NCBI GenBank assembly: GCA_945906015.1
Contig: CAMDQV010000033.1
Location: forward strand, 1 to 12,453
Origin: Pedobacter schmidteae
GTDB lineage: Bacteria; Bacteroidota; Bacteroidia; Sphingobacteriales; Sphingobacteriaceae
Length of the DNA stretch: 12,453 nucleotides
Direction of reading: 5' to 3'
The notes below the pieces were generated by a model. The model did not search any database. It saw nothing but the letters and a program-made list of their open reading frames with translations, and was not told the origin of the DNA. Position 1 is the first letter of the stretch. Each line of letters starts with the position of its first letter. A program made the translations under genes and the position numbers. This document shows positions 7,914 to 12,453 of the stretch, piece after piece.

Positions 7914-8390
7914 TTATTCTTTAGGTAGTACTAGTTGTTGTTGTTCTTTAGTGGTTTCAAGAACAATGCTGGTTTTAGTGATAGTTATATCAGGAATTTT
8001 GCTCATGCTGTTTCGCATCATTTTTAAAAGAGATGCTGAATCGGAAGTGCGTATTTTTACAAGAAAACAATGATCGCCTGCAATCTGATGCACTTCTTGC
8101 ACCCCTACAATTTTTGCAAGCTCAATGCCAGTATCACTATACCCTATTCCTTTGTTTGCCTGAATATAAACAAAAGCAATAAGGTTTTGATTTAATGCAG
8201 CCGGATTTAGCCGGGTTGTGTATTGTAGTATAATTTTCTTTTTTTCCAGTTTTTTGACCCTCTCGAACACTGCAGATGGGGCCATATTTAATACCCGCGC
8301 AATATCAGCATTGGATATCCTCGAATTTTCTTGCATTAGGCTTAGAATTTCGAGATCTATTTTATCAGATAAGTGCTCTTTATGATTCAT
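7914..8390 (-). CDS. Lrp/AsnC-family transcriptional regulator
   Basis: A 158-residue DNA-binding protein of standard Lrp length. The N-terminal winged helix-turn-helix covers about residues 8-60 (DKIDLEILSLMQENSRISNADIA, with the recognition helix around APSAVFERVKKLE, 37-49). The RAM/AsnC ligand domain covers about 68-150 and contains AGDHCFLVKIRT (104-115), matching the family's GD-x-D/C-F/Y-L-L segment at the effector pocket. Lrp family members form octamers or other multimers and sense amino acids. Directly upstream are two identical palindromes 31 bp apart around a -7 element, so autoregulation is likely. The exporter gene abuts its stop codon; I infer that the regulator senses the exporter's substrate or a related amino acid and also controls hemW and the dehydrogenase when the mRNA reads through. 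Confidence 0.95.
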   Translation of the reverse strand: MNHKEHLSDKIDLEILSLMQENSRISNADIARVLNMAPSAVFERVKKLEKKKIILQYTTRLNPAALNQNLIAFVYIQANKGIGYSDTGIELAKIVGVQEVHQIAGDHCFLVKIRTSDSASLLKMMRNSMSKIPDITITKTSIVLETTKEQQQLVLPKE

Positions 8391-8414
8391 TATTCGTTAA
8401 AACTAATAAAAATA

Positions 8415-8425
8415 GAATAATATTC
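8415..8425. promoter_or_regulatory. Predicted Lrp-type operator, site 1 (GAATAATATTC)
   Basis: A palindrome with 5-bp arms GAATA and TATTC around a single central A at 8420. It lies 25-35 bases before the Lrp start codon and overlaps the expected transcription start by one base of the -7 element. A bound regulator would block initiation. The same 11 bases recur at 8446-8456. Confidence 0.6.
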
Positions 8426-8432
8426 AAATTTA
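8425..8432 (-). promoter_or_regulatory. -7 promoter element of the Lrp-exporter operon (predicted)
   Basis: On the minus strand this reads TAAATTTG, an exact match to TAnnTTTG. It lies 35 bases before the Lrp ATG and sits between the two GAATAATATTC palindromes. No clear TTG -33 box is found at the normal distance, where operator site 2 lies instead. Confidence 0.5.
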
Positions 8433-8442
8433 TATTGTATTT

Positions 8443-8459
8443 AAAGAATAATATTCTTT
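8443..8459. promoter_or_regulatory. Predicted Lrp-type operator, site 2 (17-bp palindrome)
   Basis: A perfect palindrome with 8-bp arms, AAAGAATA and TATTCTTT, around a central A at 8451. It contains the same GAATAATATTC core as site 1. The centres are 31 bp apart, about three helical turns, so both sites face the same side of the DNA. This is typical for cooperative binding by Lrp/AsnC multimers. The site occupies the -33 region of the predicted Lrp promoter. Confidence 0.65.
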
Positions 8460-8509
8460 TTTGTATCAATTTAAATCGATTTTTTATTGACATTAATTAA
8501 AAAAAATTC

Positions 8510-8537
8510 ATTTTAATATCCATGATTATATTAAAAT
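8510..8537. repeat. AT-only inverted repeat with 10-bp arms
   Basis: ATTTTAATAT (8510-8519) and ATATTAAAAT (8528-8537) are perfect inverted repeats around an 8-base loop. They lie between the divergent Lrp and DUF4271 genes. There is no G or C in the stem, so an RNA hairpin would be weak, and in DNA this composed chance repeats are common. It could be a binding site or belong to the DUF4271 promoter region. Confidence 0.4.
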
Positions 8538-8627
8538 TTTCAATTCAAAAAGATTTTAGGAAACAAAAATAAAAAAGTGGAAATTTGAAAGAATGGAGTT
8601 TTCTTGTTTTATGGATTTTAGCCAAGT

Positions 8628-9614
8628 ATGATCAAGCGATTTTTCGGTTTAATGCTGATCGTATTCTTAATTAATTTACCTGTTTTTGCGCAGGTTGACA
8701 GTAGTAGAGTAAATTTTAGGCAGCTGAATTTTACCGAGTCCAATAGACGCTTGGATTCAGTTACTTTGGTACAGAAGCAAAACTTTATAGATTCAATAAG
8801 CGCTGTAAAAGATTCCCTTTCTATTGTTTGGATAAAGGCGCCCGATCCTGATAGGCCTAATCGTTTTTTGGATAGCCTTATTTCACTCTATAAAGTTGAA
8901 AATCTTGACTTCCATTCCTGGGCAGGTAAATTTCAGAAGAAATCTGTTCGGTATGATGCAGGTAGCCCAAGACCCTATAGAGAAACATGGGTTATTGCGG
9001 TAGTTTTATTTCTTGTTGTATTTTTTGCAGTAATCAGGTTCTTCTTTCCTTCAGAACTCAACACTATAGTATACGCCTTTTATAATAATCAGGCTTTAAG
9101 TAAGATTAATAAGGAAGATACTTTATTTAGTTCCTGGCCATTTATATTTCTTTACGTTTTATTTGGTTTGAACACAGGTCTTTACCTTTATTTATCTGGG
9201 AAGTATCTGGGAATATCTTACCCGGCTGAAGGATTTAAATTGTTTATTTACTTATCAGCTCTAGTTGTTGGCTTATTCACAATGAAAATTATTGTCTTGC
9301 GGATATTGGGATTTCTATTCGATGTGAAACGTTTGGTTAGAGAGTACGTATCTGTTTTATACCTTAGTTATTTCAATGCCGCTATTCTATCTCTGCCTGT
9401 AGTAGTTGCTTTTAGCTTAATAAGTTATCGATTTGCAGTTATTTACAGCTATATTTGGATAGCAATGCTCATTATAATTTTCCTCCTCCAGTTTCTTCGG
9501 GCGGGGGCTAATATTTTATCTAATTACAAGTTTCCTAAAGTTTATTTAATTATTTATCTTTACGCCCTCGAATTCTGTCCTTTAATTATCCTATTTAAAG
9601 CACTTGGGTATTAA
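8628..9614 (+). CDS. DUF4271 membrane protein
   Basis: A 328-residue protein of the Bacteroidota-specific DUF4271 family; its biochemical role is not known to me. It begins with a signal peptide (1-22, ending PVFAQ), then a polar segment of about 95 residues (23-118) expected in the periplasm. Six hydrophobic helices follow (about 121-140, 170-190, 204-232, 241-266, 268-290, 303-325). The last helix carries the YLYALEFCPLIIL text typical of the family's C-terminus. The frame starts at ATG 8628. The HemD-like gene follows after 5 bp, so the two are one unit. The pair lies directly upstream of the T9SS gene gldK in the same direction, which makes a role in the envelope or in T9SS function possible; that is inference. 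No clean -7 motif was found immediately upstream. Confidence 0.88.
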   Translation: MIKRFFGLMLIVFLINLPVFAQVDSSRVNFRQLNFTESNRRLDSVTLVQKQNFIDSISAVKDSLSIVWIKAPDPDRPNRFLDSLISLYKVENLDFHSWAGKFQKKSVRYDAGSPRPYRETWVIAVVLFLVVFFAVIRFFFPSELNTIVYAFYNNQALSKINKEDTLFSSWPFIFLYVLFGLNTGLYLYLSGKYLGISYPAEGFKLFIYLSALVVGLFTMKIIVLRILGFLFDVKRLVREYVSVLYLSYFNAAILSLPVVVAFSLISYRFAVIYSYIWIAMLIIIFLLQFLRAGANILSNYKFPKVYLIIYLYALEFCPLIILFKALGY

Positions 9615-9619
9615 GCCCC

Positions 9620-10399
9620 ATGACAAATATGCTAGTACCTTCAACTGAAAAACCAAATAAAGTAAAAAGTATCCTGGTTACCTTACCAAAGCCGGATTCC
9701 GAAAAGTCGCCATATTTTGATTTGGCAAAAAAATATAATCTGAAAATTGACTTCAGGTCTTTTATTCATGTTGAGGGTGTTCCTGCAAAAGAATTCAGGA
9801 AAGAAAAGATCAATTTGGCAGATTTCACAGCCGTTATTTTTACCAGCAAAAATGCAGTAGATCATTTTTTCAGAATTAGCGAAGAGCTGCGCTTTGATGT
9901 TCCTGCCGATATGAAATACTTTTGTATTTCAGAAACGATTGCTCTTTACCTTCAGAAATATATTCAATACAGGAAGAGAAAGATATTTTTTGGGAAACAA
10001 ACTGCTGCCGACCTTGCAGAGGTTCTAAAAAAGCATACGGCCGAGAAATTTCTATACCCATGCTCGGATGTTGCAGCTGAAGAAACTCAAAAATTCCTGA
10101 ATAATAACGGTTATGATTTTAAAACTGCCGTGCTATTCCATACTGTTTGCAGTGATTTGTCAGATCTGGCAGAGGTGTTTTATGATGTGATTGCATTCTT
10201 TAGTCCAAGTAGCATCCATTCTCTATTCATCAACTTTCCTGATTTTAAACAAAATTTCACGCGTATTGCTGCCTTTGGAGCTAGCACACATAAAGCAGTT
10301 CTTGAACATGAATTAGTTATGAATATACCCGCACCAACTCCTGAAGCACCTAGTATGACGATGGCTTTGGAGCAATATATTAAACAGGTTAATAAGTAA
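9620..10399 (+). CDS. hemD: HemD-like uroporphyrinogen-III synthase
   Basis: A 259-residue two-domain protein of the HemD fold, the enzyme that cyclises hydroxymethylbilane with inversion of ring D to give uroporphyrinogen III. Recognisable family segments are the N-terminal KSILVTLPKP strand (16-25), FTSKNAV (74-80), FFSPSSIHS (193-201), AAFGASTHKAV (217-227) and the C-terminal APTPEAPSM (238-246), equivalent to the usual A-x-x-P-T-x-x-a-l/m motif. Length is normal. HemD sequences diverge strongly and the Bacteroidota forms are often weak matches, so the enzymatic role is probable but not certain. The gene starts 5 bp after DUF4271 and not beside other heme genes. A second ATG at 9629 (residue 4) is an alternative start. 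Confidence 0.82.
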   Translation: MTNMLVPSTEKPNKVKSILVTLPKPDSEKSPYFDLAKKYNLKIDFRSFIHVEGVPAKEFRKEKINLADFTAVIFTSKNAVDHFFRISEELRFDVPADMKYFCISETIALYLQKYIQYRKRKIFFGKQTAADLAEVLKKHTAEKFLYPCSDVAAEETQKFLNNNGYDFKTAVLFHTVCSDLSDLAEVFYDVIAFFSPSSIHSLFINFPDFKQNFTRIAAFGASTHKAVLEHELVMNIPAPTPEAPSMTMALEQYIKQVNK

Positions 10400-10672
10400 A
10401 AATCAGATTAATAAAATATTTAGCAAAATTTATTGTGAAATTTTAACAACCTTTGCATGAATTTGAATGTATTATCAAAATATTTTGCCGCATCCAAAAT
10501 AGATGCTTTACTTTGTCGTTATAATAATTATTTAATTGCGTTTTAAGCTTGTATTTATATAAAATGTTCTGTTTGAACGCAGGTGGATTAGTTTTATCGT
10601 ATATAACACTATGTAATTTTATTATATTCGAAATTATTTTGTTGTAGGAATGCTAAACTGGGATTGTTTAAA
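10400..10672 (+). promoter_or_regulatory. Intergenic region upstream of gldK
   Basis: This AT-rich 273-bp gap is the largest in the window. I see a 12-bp palindrome CAAAATATTTTG at 10476-10487, and a small hairpin GCATC-N7-GATGC at 10490-10506 followed by TTTACTTT, which could be a weak terminator for the hemD unit. TTTG at 10484-10487 lies 20 bases before TTACTTTG (10508-10515), one mismatch from the -7 consensus. That makes a plausible gldK promoter with a leader of about 150 nt. None of these is strong alone. No small gene is convincing here. Confidence 0.35.
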
Positions 10673-11998
10673 ATGAGAAAAATATACTTTATCGCTCTTG
10701 CAGCTTTGGTCATAATAGGTACTAGCTGTGTTAAAGGTGGAAGCAATGGCGAATTGATTGGTGTTACAACTAAGAAGTTTAAGAACAATGAGGTTCCATT
10801 TGGGATGGTTTACATTCCAGCCGGGACTTTTATTATGGGTCAGACTGATCAGGATATAACTTTTGCGCAAATTTCACAGAATAAGCAGGTTACTGTTCAG
10901 GCTTTTTATATGGATGAAACTGAGATCAGCAATAAAGAATACCGTCAGTTTGTGAACTGGGTTCGTGATTCAATTGCTATTTCCACTTATCTTCAGGATG
11001 AACAATATTATCTTAAACCAAAGGGACAGGTAGATCCTAATGCTGCAGGCAAAAAATATATAAACTGGAAAAAAGTTGGAAACGGAAGTGCTATTTGGGG
11101 TGGAAAGAAGGGAAAAGGTGCATCAGCAAACGGACCAAAATTACAGGCCATGTATTACCAGGGAGATGACAGGGTCTTTGATCGGAATGAAATTGATGTA
11201 AGGCTTCTAAAATATAATTTCGCCATCATGAAGTTAAGGGATGCAGCAAATAATAGAAAAAATCTAACCTCAAAACGTTCTGATTTTATTCTCAGAGATA
11301 CAGTTGGAGTATATCCGGATACCTTAGTATGGTTGTCTGATTTTGCTTATGCACAGAATGAGCCAATCGTTAAGGGTTATTTTTCGCATCCTGCTTATGC
11401 AAATTATCCTGTAGTTGGTGTAAATTGGCGTCAGGCACGTGCTTTCACAGTTTGGAGAACTCGTTTAAATGAAGCGTATAAAGATAGTCGCCGTCTTCCA
11501 AAGAGAGCCGATTATGAACTTCCTACCGAGGCAGAATTTGAATATGCTGCACGTGGTGGTAGGGTAGGTACAACTTTCCCTTGGGGAGGCCCCTATATAA
11601 GAAATGCAAAAGGTTGTCTGATGGCTAACTTTAAGCCCGGACGTGGTAATTATATTGATGATGGCGGATCAATCACTGTGAATGTAAAAGCTTATTATCC
11701 AAATGATTTTGGCTTATATAATATGGCTGGAAATGTTGCAGAATGGACTTCATCTGCATTTGACGAATCGTCATCAACATTTACTCATGATTTAAATCCA
11801 GCATTTAGCTATGAAGCTAAATCAGATGATCCTGAAGTTTTGAAACGTAAAGTTATTCGTGGTGGTTCATGGAAAGATATAGGTTACTTTCTCCAAAATT
11901 CAGCAAGCAGCTTTGAATACCAAGACACTTCAAAAGCGTACATCGGGTTCCGTTGCATCACAAAATACCAGGGTCGTGACATCAAGGACAGGCTCTAA
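10673..11998 (+). CDS. gldK: GldK/PorK, T9SS outer-membrane ring lipoprotein
   Basis: A 441-residue lipoprotein of the type IX secretion system. With GldN (PorN) it forms the large periplasmic ring attached to the outer membrane. I place the start at ATG 10673; a TTG at 10664 would add MFK and weakens the signal peptide. The signal peptide ends IIGTSC, so Cys19 is the likely lipidated residue, although Gly at -3 is a relaxed lipobox. The rest is a formylglycine-generating-enzyme/sulfatase-modifying-factor fold: FGMVYIPAGTFIMG (43-56), DETEISNKEYRQFV (81-94), LPTEAEFEYAARGG (283-296), MAGNVAEWTSS (351-361) and VIRGGSWKD (394-402). A roughly 120-residue insertion separates the first two motifs from the rest. 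The only cysteines after Cys19 are at 315 and 428, so the FGE copper-site cysteine pair is absent and the fold is structural. gldL follows after 37 bp. Confidence 0.95.
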   Translation: MRKIYFIALAALVIIGTSCVKGGSNGELIGVTTKKFKNNEVPFGMVYIPAGTFIMGQTDQDITFAQISQNKQVTVQAFYMDETEISNKEYRQFVNWVRDSIAISTYLQDEQYYLKPKGQVDPNAAGKKYINWKKVGNGSAIWGGKKGKGASANGPKLQAMYYQGDDRVFDRNEIDVRLLKYNFAIMKLRDAANNRKNLTSKRSDFILRDTVGVYPDTLVWLSDFAYAQNEPIVKGYFSHPAYANYPVVGVNWRQARAFTVWRTRLNEAYKDSRRLPKRADYELPTEAEFEYAARGGRVGTTFPWGGPYIRNAKGCLMANFKPGRGNYIDDGGSITVNVKAYYPNDFGLYNMAGNVAEWTSSAFDESSSTFTHDLNPAFSYEAKSDDPEVLKRKVIRGGSWKDIGYFLQNSASSFEYQDTSKAYIGFRCITKYQGRDIKDRL

Positions 11999-12035
11999 AA
12001 TTTAAATTTTCCTTATATCATTCTTAAATAGTATT

Positions 12036-12453
12036 ATGGCTCAAAAGAAAAAATTCAAACTAGGTATTAATGCCTTTATTTCCTGGGGTGCTTCCATTGT
12101 AATCGTTGGTTTGATGTTCAAGATTCTGCATTGGAAGGGTGGTGAGTATATGATTGCAATAGGTTTGATAACCGAAGCAATTTTATTTTTTGTTTTAGGT
12201 TTTCAGTCAGAACCTGTAGATCCAGATTGGACAAAGGTATATCCTGAACTTGAAGATGATTTTAAAGGAGAGTCTAGCTCAAGCGGAACTAGTTCAGCAT
12301 CTTCAACTGCTGCCCTGGATCAAATGCTGACAGAAGCTAAAATTGGTCCTGAACTGATCGAAAGTCTTGGTAATGGTTTACGCACATTTGGAGATAAGGT
12401 ATCTGCCATATCAGGTATAGCGGATACTGCAAGTGCTACAACTGAACTAGCTT
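12036..12453 (+). CDS. gldL: GldL/PorL, T9SS inner-membrane motor subunit (5' part)
   Basis: The first 139 codons of gldL; the frame is open at the right edge. With GldM, GldL forms the proton-driven motor of the type IX secretion system and gliding apparatus. Two membrane helices are seen: about 11-31 (NAFISWGASIVIVGLMFKIL) and 38-56 (YMIAIGLITEAILFFVLGF). The intramembrane charged residues known from Flavobacterium GldL are kept: Lys29 and His32 at the end of helix 1, and Glu47 in LITEA of helix 2. DPDWTKVYPEL (62-72) is the family motif after helix 2. A Ser-rich linker (79-91) leads to the cytoplasmic helical domain. The start ATG is 37 bp after the gldK stop, so both belong to one operon; gldM and gldN would be expected next. 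Confidence 0.96.
   Translation, partial: MAQKKKFKLGINAFISWGASIVIVGLMFKILHWKGGEYMIAIGLITEAILFFVLGFQSEPVDPDWTKVYPELEDDFKGESSSSGTSSASSTAALDQMLTEAKIGPELIESLGNGLRTFGDKVSAISGIADTASATTELA

Noticed and set aside
10673..11998. Active formylglycine-generating enzyme or sulfatase maturase.
   Set aside because: The catalytic cysteine pair is missing, the protein is a lipoprotein and gldL follows directly. It is GldK.
11997..12010. 14-bp palindrome AAAATTTAAATTTT at the gldK-gldL junction.
   Set aside because: Pure A/T sequence in an AT-rich spacer, with no stable hairpin. Termination here would cut the gldK-gldL operon.

Overview
The window looks like chromosomal DNA of a Bacteroidota bacterium, most likely a Sphingobacteriaceae-type (Pedobacter-like) organism. 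The main evidence is a type IX secretion system (T9SS) gldK-gldL pair at the right end. A DUF4271 membrane protein and a HemD-like protein sit directly upstream of it. The DNA is AT-rich, genes lack obvious Shine-Dalgarno sequences, and several upstream regions carry TAnnTTTG-like motifs of the Bacteroidota -7 type. The genus is an inference. I see no tRNA, rRNA, CRISPR array, insertion sequence or phage gene.

Left block (1-4393, minus strand, read right to left). A VWA-domain protein is followed 11 bp later by a MoxR/Mg-chelatase-like AAA+ ATPase. Then come a membrane-anchored metallophosphoesterase and a polytopic UbiA-like membrane protein that runs off the left edge. The VWA and ATPase genes are a matched pair, probably a chaperone or remodelling machine of unknown target. 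A run of nine G lies between the ATPase and phosphoesterase genes.

Middle block (4549-8390). A lone plus-strand gene for a small secreted SnoaL/DUF4440-like protein converges, tail to tail, on a minus-strand cluster. In transcription order the cluster is an Lrp/AsnC regulator, an EamA/YedA-like exporter whose ATG directly abuts the regulator's stop codon, HemW (radical-SAM heme chaperone) and a short-chain dehydrogenase. In front of the Lrp gene are two copies of the same 11-bp palindrome. They are 31 bp apart and flank a good -7 element, which is a convincing picture of an autoregulatory operator.

Right block (8628-12453, plus strand). A DUF4271 membrane protein and a HemD-like protein form a tight pair. 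A gap of about 270 bp follows, and then gldK (outer-membrane lipoprotein of the T9SS ring) and the 5' part of gldL (inner-membrane motor protein). gldM and gldN would be expected beyond the right edge.

Most of this is ordinary core genome. The items most worth a second look are the Lrp operator architecture, the AAA+/VWA pair with its NE-type Walker B, the DUF4271-hemD-gldK linkage, and the G9 tract.
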